DNA from: Chrysochromulina tobinii
Taxonomy: Eukaryota; Haptophyta; Prymnesiales; Chrysochromulinaceae
Reading direction: 5' to 3'
Assembly (NCBI GenBank): GCA_001275005.1
Contig: JWZX01000760.1
Span: forward strand, 1 to 11,618
Length of the DNA stretch: 11,618 nucleotides
Shown: positions 1 to 6,352 of the stretch, in pieces
Position numbering within the stretch: position 1 is the first letter of the stretch
Layout of the letters: each line of letters begins with the position of its first letter
Program-made: the position numbers and the translations under genes
The notes under the pieces: generated by a model
Databases searched by the model: none
Told to the model about the DNA's origin: nothing
Seen by the model: the letters and a program-made list of their open reading frames with translations, nothing else

Positions 1-780
1 AGAAGAGGCAATCAGAGGCAATCAGAGTCGTTCGGAGGCAATCAAAGGCAATCATCATAGGCAATCATCATAGGCAATCAGAGGCTAGAAGAAGCACTCA
101 GCGGCAATCAGCGGCAATCAAAGGCAATCAGATGCAATCGGAGGCAATCAGAGGCAATCGGAGGCAATCGGAGGCCATCAGAGGCAATCAGAGGCCATCA
201 GAGGCCATCAGAGGCCATCAGAGGCCAGAAGAAGCACTCAGCGGCAATCAACGGCAATCAAAGGCAATCAGAGGCAATCGGATGCAATCAGAGGCAATCA
301 GAGGCCATCAGAGGCAATCAGAGGCAATCAGAGGCCAGAAGAAGCACTCAGCAGCAATCAGAGGCCAGAAGAAGCACTCAGCGGTAATCAGCGGCAATCA
401 GTGGCAATCAGAGGCAATCAGAGGTAATCAGAGGCAATCATATGCCATCAGAGGCAATCAGAGGCCAGAAGTGGCAATCAGAGGTAATCAGAGGCAATCA
501 GAGGCAATCAGAGGTAATCAGAGGCCAGAAGAAGAAATCAGAGGCAATCAGGGCCGGAAGTAGCACTCAGCGGTAATCAGAGGCAATCAGAAGCAATCAG
601 AAGCAATCATCGGATGCAATCGGATTCCATCAGAGGCAATCAGAAACCCTCATCTAGGCAATCAGATGCAATCACAGGCAACCATATCCACTCAGAGGCA
701 ATCAAAGGCAATCAGAGGCAATCATCGCAGGCAATCATCGCAGGCAATCATCGCAGGCAATCATCCGAGGCAGCCATCAG
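1..780. repeat. Decanucleotide satellite array, consensus GAGGCAATCA
   Basis: Nearly the whole stretch is made of the 10-base unit GAGGCAATCA and close variants (GAGGCCATCA, GAGGTAATCA, GCGGCAATCA). From about 70 to 550 the units stay in one 10-base register with essentially no insertions or deletions. A longer variant beginning GGCCAGAAGAAGC recurs near 81 (as GGCTAGAA), 221, 331 and 361, with degraded forms at 461, 521 and 551, giving a weak higher-order pattern. Thirteen-base variants with an extra ATC flank the array near 45-75 and 718-770. The array runs off the left edge. Ten is not a multiple of three, so every plus frame reads the same ten-residue cycle and stays open, while every minus frame meets TGA. 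The open frames here are therefore not evidence of a protein. I see no gene in this stretch. Confidence 0.95.
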
Positions 781-916
781 CCCACGAGTGCGGACTTTGG
801 TCAACGCCTAGTTGGTCGCAGGCCTGTGGTCGGGCAGCGCCTTGGGGGGGTCGAAGACCATCACACGCCCTCCAGAGAAGCCCGGCGGACTCTCGTGCAC
901 CGAGTTCGTGCGCGTG

Positions 917-962
917 TAGATGGCGCCGTCGTGGGCGTATAGATGGCGCCGTCGGCGGTCTT
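917..962. repeat. 23-bp tandem duplication
   Basis: TAGATGGCGCCGTCG begins at 917 and again at 940, a 23-base offset. On the minus strand the two copies read DGAIYT in two successive frames. The duplication therefore joins the frame ending KTADGAIYT to the frame beginning DGAIYTRTNSV, and removing one copy restores a single reading frame across the end of the relic gene. It contains GCGCCGTCGTGGGC, the same string that repeats inside the carrier gene. Confidence 0.8.
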
Positions 963-983
963 GATGCGCGCGTCGGGGCTCAC

Positions 984-1053
984 CTGTGGGGAAGAGGGCG
1001 GGAGCGCCGTAGTGGGCACTTGCATGCAAGGCTGGGGGCGCATCGGCGCTCAC
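984..1053 (-). other. Candidate 70-bp intron with duplicated borders
   Basis: On the minus strand the segment begins GTGAGCGCC at 1053 and ends TTCCCCACAG at 984, and is followed by GTGAGCCCC. Removing it joins AAG TTC TCG to GTG AGC CCC in phase 0 and gives NKFSVSPDARIKTADG. The first 18 bases of the intron and the first 18 of the next exon are near-copies (about 15 of 18 identical), as expected if the sequence arose by insertion with target duplication. It also carries the 24-bp module at 1004-1027. Splicing is inferred from sequence only. Confidence 0.5.
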
Positions 1054-1173
1054 CGAGAACTTGTTGTGCGGGCAGATCGCCGCCAAAGGACGCCACATTC
1101 CCGTTTGGTGGTAAGTAGTCTTTGATCGCGTTCAGGTAGTTGCCGTCCATGTAGTCCGTCACACGTTGCTGTA

Positions 1174-1404
1174 CAGGTTGCCACAGTACCCGCACGGCTC
1201 ATCGCCCAGGTATGGACCGCGCCGTGGTTGGCGCTTGCATGCAGGTTGCCATGGTACCCGCACGGCTCAACGCCCAGGTATGGACCGCGCCGTGGTGGGC
1301 GCTTGCATGCAGGTTGCCATTGTACCCGCACGGCTCATCGCCCAGGTATGGACCGCGCCGTGGTGGGCGCTTGCATGCAGGTTGCCATGGTACCCGCACG
1401 GCTC
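1174..1404. repeat. 68-bp tandem repeat, three full units and a partial
   Basis: Units start at 1174, 1242, 1310 and 1378 (CAGGTTGCCA at each start), with an exact 68-base period and few differences. Each unit has about 30 bases that on the minus strand read DEPCGY plus GNL, matching the host relic gene, and about 38 bases of spacer containing the GCGCCGTGG to CTTGCATGC module. The array therefore looks like one insertion with a duplicated host flank, later amplified. Confidence 0.95.
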
Positions 1405-1604
1405 GTCGTTCGAGTAGCGCAGCATCACGAGGTTCACAGCCGCGCCCACGCCCTCGCGCCGCCGCGTCACTTCGCCGCCGCCCTGCGCCACGAACGCGAC
1501 AAAGCCCGCGCGCGATAAGGTGCGATCCACCAGCGCAAAGGGGCCGCCGCCAACGGACAGCGCGCCCGCAGGCAGCACAGCTGGCAGGCTGGAAGCCAAA
1601 CGCC

Positions 1605-1718
1605 CAGCCGTTGGTGGTGGTGTTCACAGCCGTTGGTGGTGGTGTTCACAGCCGTTGATGGTGGTGTTCACAGCCGTTGGTGGTGGTGTTCACTGCTGTT
1701 GGTGGTGGTCTTCACGGT
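1605..1718. repeat. 22-bp minisatellite, about five units
   Basis: The unit GTTGGTGGTGGTGTTCACAG plus CC starts at 1610, 1632, 1654, 1676 and 1698. The last two units carry substitutions. The period is not a multiple of three, so the array shifts frame inside the minus-strand relic gene. One minus frame reads NTTTNG into WAFGFQPAS, another reads CEHHHQRL. Confidence 0.93.
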
Positions 1719-2267
1719 ACGCCTCCGACTCTACCGCCCACGGGGGTTGCAAGCACCGCCCAGCCCGCGCCGCCGCCTCCGCCCTCGGGGGGAGCAAAGA
1801 CCGCCAAGCCCACGCCTACGCCTCCGAACACGTCCTCCACGGGGAGCACGTACGCGGGGCAGGGCAGCGACAGCACGTCCGGCAGGCCGCCAGAGGACGT
1901 GAGGTAGAAGGAGTCACCAACGGCACGCCCGTCACGGGGTCGACTGCCCCCGATCGGACGAGGCATGCGGCCAGCGACTCCCCTGCTGTCTCGGTGAGCG
2001 GCAGGCACACGCGCACGCACACGTCCTCCGTCGTTGCATCGACGAGCAGCGCGCCTCGTGAAAGGTGGGGTTGGGTGGGTAGTCGCCGCAGTCCCCCACG
2101 CGGACGCAGGGGCCGCTCGCAAGTGGCACGCAAGGGCTCATGTCCGTGCGCACGACGAGCCGCGTGTCGTGTGACAGCGACGCGAGCGCGAGGAGGAGAG
2201 CAGAGAGAGCGAGGTGTGTGGCTCGTGTTCTCGCGTCTGAGGCAGAATGCGAGCGTGTGAACAGCAT

Positions 2268-2600
2268 TGCGTGAACAAGAGACCAGAATTCACACGCACA
2301 CAGCTCTCGCATCGAGCAGCCACGCACGGCATCCCAGCAGTACGAATGGCGCTCCTCCACCTGCCGTCGATCCGCGTCGTACTGGGCGAGCGCCCGACGT
2401 AGAGGCTCGACATCCGCAAGAGGCAAGGCGGAGGTGGCCCACGAGCAGCGAAGGCGCTGAGACGGACGCGGCTGGATCTTGCGTGCGCGCTGTCTCGGGC
2501 GCGCTGTCTCGAGCGCGCTGTCTCGGGTTGGAAGCTTGGAACTTGTTAACAAGCTCGGAGTCGGCCGAGCGCGCCCGAGACAGCGCCGATCGCGCCCCCT
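2268..2600. other. Spacer between relic gene and carrier gene
   Basis: There is no convincing gene. The minus strand stays open from 2552 into the relic gene, and one stretch (ADVEPLRRALAQYDADRRQ, near 2360-2410) looks protein-like. The first codon of that frame is TTG and no start can be defended, so it could be an upstream exon of the relic gene or chance openness in GC-rich DNA. The left half of the hairpin region described separately also lies here. Confidence 0.4.
2486..2587. repeat. 14-bp triplicate and inverted partner around a perfect palindrome
   Basis: CGCGCTGTCTCGRG repeats three times at a 14-base period (2486-2527). Its reverse complement, CCCGAGACAGCG, lies at 2574-2585. Between the arms is the perfect 12-base palindrome CTTGTTAACAAG at 2542-2553. 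The arms could pair over a loop of about 45 bases with a nested hairpin. It sits between two minus-strand genes and might be a small non-autonomous element, a 3' end structure or a promoter element. I cannot tell which. Confidence 0.75.
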
Positions 2601-2742
2601 ACCTCACTGTATCGGAAGCCCCATCGACGTGCCGGTGCCTCTCGAGCCACGCCAAGGTGAGTTCGAACGTTACCTTACTGCACCGGTAGCCCCATCGACG
2701 TGCCGGTACCTCTCGAGCCACGCCAAGGTGAGCTCGAACGTG
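2601..2742. repeat. 71-bp tandem duplication over the carrier gene's 3' end
   Basis: Two adjacent 71-base copies start at 2601 and 2672 and are about 90% identical. The upstream (minus-sense first) copy encodes the carrier's last residues, TFELTLAWLERYRHVDGA. The second copy would encode the same peptide in another frame. On the minus strand, GTAAGG at 2678 and ACAG ending at 2607 bracket one unit as a possible 72-base intron, followed directly by TGA at 2606-2604. Confidence 0.9.
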
Positions 2743-3737
2743 GGCATGATGGCCCCAGCCACCGGGCCCGCGCGCAGCATCGTCGGCCAAAACCCTCGGT
2801 AGAAGCGCCGCACGCCGCCCTCGGCATGCAATCGGCGAGCGCACTCGAGCGCGCCCACGACGACGCGCCGTCCGCTCTCGGGCATGGCTGTCGCGGGCGC
2901 CGTCGTGAGCGCCGTCGTAAGCGCCGTCGTGGGCGCCGTCGTGGGCGCCGTCGCGGGCGCCGTCGCGGGCGCCATCGCGGGCATCGATGCGGGCACAGCC
3001 TGCAATGTGCATCGTACGAGGTCCACAGGGTACATGACGCCCCAGCAGATCAGGTTGGCCCCGGCACCCGCACACGAGCGCACCCACAGTGGCACTAGGG
3101 AGCCATCCGCTTCTCTCGAGCCCGCGACGGCGCCGGAGCCGCCGGCAGACCCAAAGGCGTGCTTCAGCCACGTGTACGACTGACGAGCGTCGTCTTGAGC
3201 GCCGTTCCTGGCGCCGGCGTGGGCACTTGCATGCAAGGCGTGCTTGAGCCACGTGTACGACGCCATGTACAGCCCTCGCGAGGCCTCAAAAGCAACCGTC
3301 GGTCCGAACCCCGCGTACAAGGTGCCACTCGCAGCGGCGGCTCGCACGGTGGCCAGCGTGCCCGTGCCGGCCGTCTGCTGCAGCACCTTGATGCGGCTGA
3401 GCGGGCACGTGAACGCCGAGATGCTCAGGCCGGCGATCGATCCGGCGAGACCGTCGCGAAGGAGCGGCCCGGCGTCTGGCCGCGCTCGCGAGATCCATCG
3501 GCGCGCATTCTCGAAAATCCCGAGGTTGAGCGCTTGCACAGCGCCCGACGTCGCAATCGGCATCGCAGCGCCTCTGTAGAGCACGCGGAGCGACAGCGCC
3601 TCGGGCCTTGCATTCGTCTGCGCAAAGACCTTGAGCGTGTCGAGCGGATGGCCAATGAGCTGGCCGATGGCGCCGGCGATCGATCCGGCGGCGAAGGAGA
3701 GAGGAGTGAAGGAGGAGGCGGCGTCATTCACGGCCAT
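2670..3737 (-). CDS. Mitochondrial carrier family (SLC25) transporter
   Basis: The product is 355 residues from ATG 3737; the frame is open a little further upstream but only from a TTG. The three carrier signatures are clear: PLDTLK at residues 31-36, PLSRIK at 112-117 (Ser in place of the usual acidic residue) and PVDLVR at 237-242. Glycine-rich helix starts such as AAGSIAGAIGQ and LAGSIAGLS also fit. Carriers of this family move metabolites across the mitochondrial inner membrane, but the substrate cannot be read from the sequence. The usual length is about 300 residues. The excess comes from a 27-residue in-frame insertion in which SYTWLKHA occurs twice (160-167 and 187-194), and from a TAPA/TTAL repeat of about 36 residues in the loop after the third signature. 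It faces the gene at 3928 across 190 bp. The C-terminus lies in a 71-bp duplication, so the exact stop depends on splicing. Confidence 0.9.
   Translation of the reverse strand: MAVNDAASSFTPLSFAAGSIAGAIGQLIGHPLDTLKVFAQTNARPEALSLRVLYRGAAMPIATSGAVQALNLGIFENARRWISRARPDAGPLLRDGLAGSIAGLSISAFTCPLSRIKVLQQTAGTGTLATVRAAAASGTLYAGFGPTVAFEASRGLYMASYTWLKHALHASAHAGARNGAQDDARQSYTWLKHAFGSAGGSGAVAGSREADGSLVPLWVRSCAGAGANLICWGVMYPVDLVRCTLQAVPASMPAMAPATAPATAPTTAPTTALTTALTTAPATAMPESGRRVVVGALECARRLHAEGGVRRFYRGFWPTMLRAGPVAGAIMPTFELTLAWLERYRHVDGATGAVR
2890..2997. repeat. 12-bp coding minisatellite, about nine units
   Basis: GTCGTGGGCGCC and variants repeat about nine times at a strict 12-base period inside the carrier gene. 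Because 12 is a multiple of three, the frame is kept and the minus strand reads a low-complexity run of TAPA, TTAP and TTAL. It lies in the loop after the third carrier signature, a position that can tolerate extra residues. Confidence 0.92.
3154..3261. repeat. 27-bp direct repeats flanking a 54-bp insert in the carrier gene
   Basis: AAGGCGTGCTTCAGCCACGT and the following seven bases occupy 3154-3180, and recur with one mismatch at 3235-3261. Between them are 54 bases (3181-3234) ending in the 24-bp module shared with 1004-1027 and the 68-bp units. The 81-base gain keeps the frame. On the minus strand the insert reads through without stops. Confidence 0.92.
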
Positions 3738-3927
3738 TGTCAGTTCGCAAACACGACGATGTCTCGCTTGCTCAAGCTCTGTTTCACACCTGACTGCACT
3801 TGCGAAAAATACATGTAAGTCCGGCCGGGTCGTCAAGGGGGGACTGATTGCGAATCAATTAATTTGCGAGCGCGCGTGAAGAATTTGGGTTCGTCCGACG
3901 CGCATCGACGCCGCCGAGCGCCCATCC
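3738..3927. promoter_or_regulatory. Divergent intergenic region, probable shared promoter
   Basis: These 190 bp separate the ATG of the carrier (minus) from the ATG of the 3928 gene (plus). A short, less GC-rich stretch lies near 3840-3870 (GATTGCGAATCAATTAATTT). No TATA box or known operator is evident. The promoter role is inferred from the head-to-head layout. Confidence 0.4.
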
Positions 3928-4905
3928 ATGTACAACCCTCCGATCTCTGGCAAGCCGAGCATCCAGCACGGGCACGAGATGCGCCGCTTCGCTGAGCAGG
4001 ACGCAGACGTCGACCCCATGGCGTATCCTTCGCCCTACAACAACGGCCTCAAGCCCAAGCGCGATCACCGTGGCAACCTGCCCGGCGGCAAGCAGAATGG
4101 CGAGTTGCAAAAGTACCAGATGTGCGAGACGCTTGAGGAGAAGGAGCACAAGCGCTGGCTGGCGCACAAGGACGCCGCGCTCGCGGCCACCTTCCCCAAG
4201 AGCCTCGAGCTCAACGGCATCAACATCCCGATCTTCAAGCTGCAGGAGCTCGAGACGATCAACGGAAAGATCCTGAAGCAGCGCGCGCTCAACATGCGCG
4301 ACCTGATCACGGCAACCAAGAGCCGGTTCTTCGACGAGTACCCCGACCTGCAGCTCAACCCTCACTCGCCCGAGGTCGTCCTGCACAAGTGGTTCATCGA
4401 GGTGCAGGTGAGGCTCGCGCAGGCCACCGGCTGGGACGACTTGGACCATGCCGCCTTCGGCGCGACGACGCAGCCCGCGCTGTGGGAGCGCGCGCCCGAG
4501 CTCTCGGCCGCCGCGCGCCAGCAACGCGCAGAGCCCGCATGGTCGCAGCATGGCATCAACGACGGCAAGCAGCCGGGCGCTCCGTCGGGTGCACCGTTTG
4601 TCCCCTCCAAGACCTTCCAAGGGGCGAGGGCGGGAATGGTCTTCAAGAATGGGGCACAGGGCGTCGGGTACTACGCGGACGCCCTGCGCGCACGCGACGC
4701 GGCGCAGGTGCCCGCTCGCGACTTCCCGTGGTCGCAGCACGAGGTCGCGCGCAACGACGACCGTCCTCGATCAGGTGCGCTCCAGGGCTTTTCGCTCGTG
4801 CCCCCTCACTTGCAATCGGGCGGGAACGACATGATGGGCGGCCGTTTCGATGACGCGGCGCACATCCGCAATCGTGGGCACAGCTCCTCCTTCGTGATGG
4901 GCTGA
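3928..4905 (+). CDS. Unrecognised soluble protein, 325 residues
   Basis: This is an intact single-exon frame from ATG 3928 (context CATCCATGT) to TGA. I do not recognise a family. The N-terminal 50 residues are polar and Pro/Gly-rich. Residues 60-170 look like the folded core, predicted helical: EEKEHKRWLAHKDAALAATF, then IFKLQELETINGKILKQRAL, then a segment around LHKWFIEVQVRLAQATGWDD. The rest is disordered-looking and contains two WSQH motifs (residues 206-209 and 268-271, each followed by an ND pair) and a GAQGVGYYAD segment at 242-251. Such G-x-G-Y-Y segments recall short motifs in algal flagellar proteins, but that is a weak impression. There is no signal peptide or membrane segment. 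It shares its upstream region with the carrier gene. Confidence 0.8.
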   Translation: MYNPPISGKPSIQHGHEMRRFAEQDADVDPMAYPSPYNNGLKPKRDHRGNLPGGKQNGELQKYQMCETLEEKEHKRWLAHKDAALAATFPKSLELNGINIPIFKLQELETINGKILKQRALNMRDLITATKSRFFDEYPDLQLNPHSPEVVLHKWFIEVQVRLAQATGWDDLDHAAFGATTQPALWERAPELSAAARQQRAEPAWSQHGINDGKQPGAPSGAPFVPSKTFQGARAGMVFKNGAQGVGYYADALRARDAAQVPARDFPWSQHEVARNDDRPRSGALQGFSLVPPHLQSGGNDMMGGRFDDAAHIRNRGHSSSFVMG

Positions 4906-5165
4906 TGAGCCGCGCCGTACTGTATTGACCGTTCACACACATCTCCCCTGGCGCCGTTGGCTGGCGCTTCGGAGTTCGGACGGGTGGAAATGGTGTGACT
5001 TCGCGCGCCGCGGCGTGCGGCTGCGGCGATCTGCGTCTTGTCTGTCTAGTTCCCGTGCGTGCTTTGGGTTCCGAGAGTAAGTTTGTGAGTTAGTGCCACG
5101 TATGAAAATTTGAACGAATCTGACGGAACTGGCCAAAAGTATCAAGTGTTTGTGTGATCTCCACG

Positions 5166-6224
5166 ATGAAGCTTACGGTCGTGGACGCGCTTCATTCGAC
5201 GCAGGCGCCTGTGCTGCTCGACATCGACGAGCGCACGACGCTCGCCGAGTGCCGTGCGATGGCGCTCTCGCTGCCGCTCGCGAGCTGCGAGCGCGCCGTT
5301 GCTGGCATGGCCCTGTGTCTCTGTCACGACGGCCGGCTGCTCGAAGCCGCCGACGAGGAGGGCGTGACGCTCGCGGAGCTCGGCGTGCTCGACTTGCCGG
5401 TAGTGGTGCTCGTCGCGCGACGTGCACCCACAGAAGGGCCGACTTCCCACGCCGCAAGAGACAGGCCGACGCCACCACCTCGGGAGCGCGTGCAGCCTCC
5501 CCGGCCGCCTGAGCCACATCCGCCGCGTCCGCCGCCGCTGCCGCTCGAGCCGCCCGCAGACGCTGCGTGCCGCATCTGTTTCGGCGCGGCATTCGAGAAC
5601 GGCGCGGGCAAGCTCATCGCACCCTGCCTTTGTTCGGGCTCGAGCGCGTACGTGCACGTGAGCTGCTTGAACGAGTGGCGGGCCTCGAGCGCGAACCCGC
5701 GATCGTTTTACCGGTGCGACCAGTGCCACTACGAGTACAACGTGACGCGCACGGAGTGGGCCGCGTGGCTCGAGAGCGAGCGCACCGCGCGCGCAGCCAC
5801 GGCCCTCCTCCTCGTGCTTTCCACCGCGCTGCTTGCATGCATTCTAGGTCCCCTGCATGTGGAGCAGCGCTTCTACCGCATCGTCTCCTTCGATCCGCAG
5901 CTGGCCAGCAGCTCGGGTGAGTGGCTTGCGGCCTACTGGGACTGGCCAGCCGATTTTATCGTTGCCGGGCTGCTGGGCGTCGCCGCCGTCGGCCTCAGTG
6001 TCTCCATACGCGATGCGTATGTGGCCAACCGGCACATGCAGCAGCAGAGTTGGCTGTATGCCTTTGCATCGGCGCTGCTGTCGAATGACGAGCGGATCTT
6101 GCGCGTGTTTGCGCTTCTTGGGCTACTGCATGCGGGCAAGGTCGTGCTGCGGAACGTTGAGGCCGTCGCCAAGAGCATCCTTACCAAATTTGGGACGCGC
6201 ATCTTGGAACCACAGCGCAGCTGA
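5166..6224 (+). CDS. Ubiquitin-like/RING-CH membrane E3 ligase
   Basis: The product is 352 residues from ATG 5166 (context CCACGATGA); a GTG 12 bases earlier is not a likely eukaryotic start. Residues 1-87 resemble a ubiquitin-like fold: MKLTVVDA, then LDIDERTTLAECRAMALSL, then MALCLCHDGRLLEAADEEGV and LPVVVLVAR. A proline-rich linker follows (about 88-130). A RING-CH finger comes next, with zinc ligands C135, C138, C154, C156, H164, C167, C184 and C187, which is the C4HC3 order of MARCH-type ligases. Hydrophobic segments lie near 210-229 and 262-281, with a weaker one near 312-328. RING-CH membrane proteins generally transfer ubiquitin from an E2 to membrane proteins in the endomembrane system; the target here is unknown. 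It converges on the 6353-6721 gene 128 bp downstream. Confidence 0.88.
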   Translation: MKLTVVDALHSTQAPVLLDIDERTTLAECRAMALSLPLASCERAVAGMALCLCHDGRLLEAADEEGVTLAELGVLDLPVVVLVARRAPTEGPTSHAARDRPTPPPRERVQPPRPPEPHPPRPPPLPLEPPADAACRICFGAAFENGAGKLIAPCLCSGSSAYVHVSCLNEWRASSANPRSFYRCDQCHYEYNVTRTEWAAWLESERTARAATALLLVLSTALLACILGPLHVEQRFYRIVSFDPQLASSSGEWLAAYWDWPADFIVAGLLGVAAVGLSVSIRDAYVANRHMQQQSWLYAFASALLSNDERILRVFALLGLLHAGKVVLRNVEAVAKSILTKFGTRILEPQRS

Positions 6225-6352
6225 ACCGAACTATAAAACCGAACGTCCGCACAACCGAACGATGATATGATTATATGAGAAAGTACACGTGTTGATGGAC
6301 AGTTATACTGGACGACGCAGATTCCCCCATGTGCACGCTCTCACGAGACACG

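Larger units (their letters stand above)
808..2267 (-). pseudogene. Relic of a secreted-protein gene, frame-broken and repeat-invaded
   Basis: The minus strand starts at ATG 2267 with a signal-peptide-like N-terminus: basic residues, then the hydrophobic run LALSALLLALASL near residues 19-31. Protein-like segments follow in order but in different frames: CGDYPPNPTFHEA near 2060-2100; DATTEDVCVRVCLPLTETAG near 2000-2045; GDSFYLTSSGGLPDVLSLP near 1865-1925; LSRAGFVAFVAQGGG near 1490; NLVMLRYSNDEPCGY near 1410; TDYMDGNYLNAIKDYLPPNG near 1100-1160; and a C-terminal piece around SPPGFSGGRVMVFDPP ending at TAG 810-808. The frame changes partly coincide with repeats: five 22-bp units, three and a half 68-bp units, a 70-bp intron-like insertion and a 23-bp duplication. 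One EPCGY copy runs into TGA near 1160. I do not recognise the family. Small introns could explain some breaks but not, as far as I can see, all of them. A multi-intron living gene remains the main alternative. Confidence 0.5.

Noticed and set aside
132-563. 143-residue plus-strand open frame with QSEAIRGNQR repeats
   Set aside because: A stop-free 10-base repeat is automatically open in all three plus frames with the same peptide, so openness carries no coding signal.
1-780. CRISPR-like or clustered repeat array
   Set aside because: The units are 10 bases, directly adjacent and without unique spacers, and the window is eukaryotic.
1199-1658. Several overlapping open frames on both strands over the 68-bp array
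   Set aside because: They are products of the tandem repeat, whose 68-base period rotates through all frames; only the short minus-strand blocks flanking the array look like real protein.
1520-2260. 246-residue plus-strand open frame
   Set aside because: Its peptide is Arg/Ser/Gly/Ala-rich without motifs, and the opposite strand has a signal peptide and ordered coding blocks.
2599-3252. 217-residue minus-strand frame with DGARDGAHDG repeats
   Set aside because: It is the same minisatellite read out of frame with the clear carrier protein.
3859-4740. 293-residue minus-strand open frame opposite the 3928 gene
   Set aside because: It is an antisense shadow in GC-rich DNA. The translation is Leu/Arg/Val/Ala-biased, while the plus frame has a good ATG and a better protein composition.
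5154-5165. GTG start four codons upstream of the RING-CH gene's ATG
   Set aside because: A nuclear eukaryotic gene is expected to start at ATG; 5166 begins directly with the ubiquitin-like strand MKLTVV.
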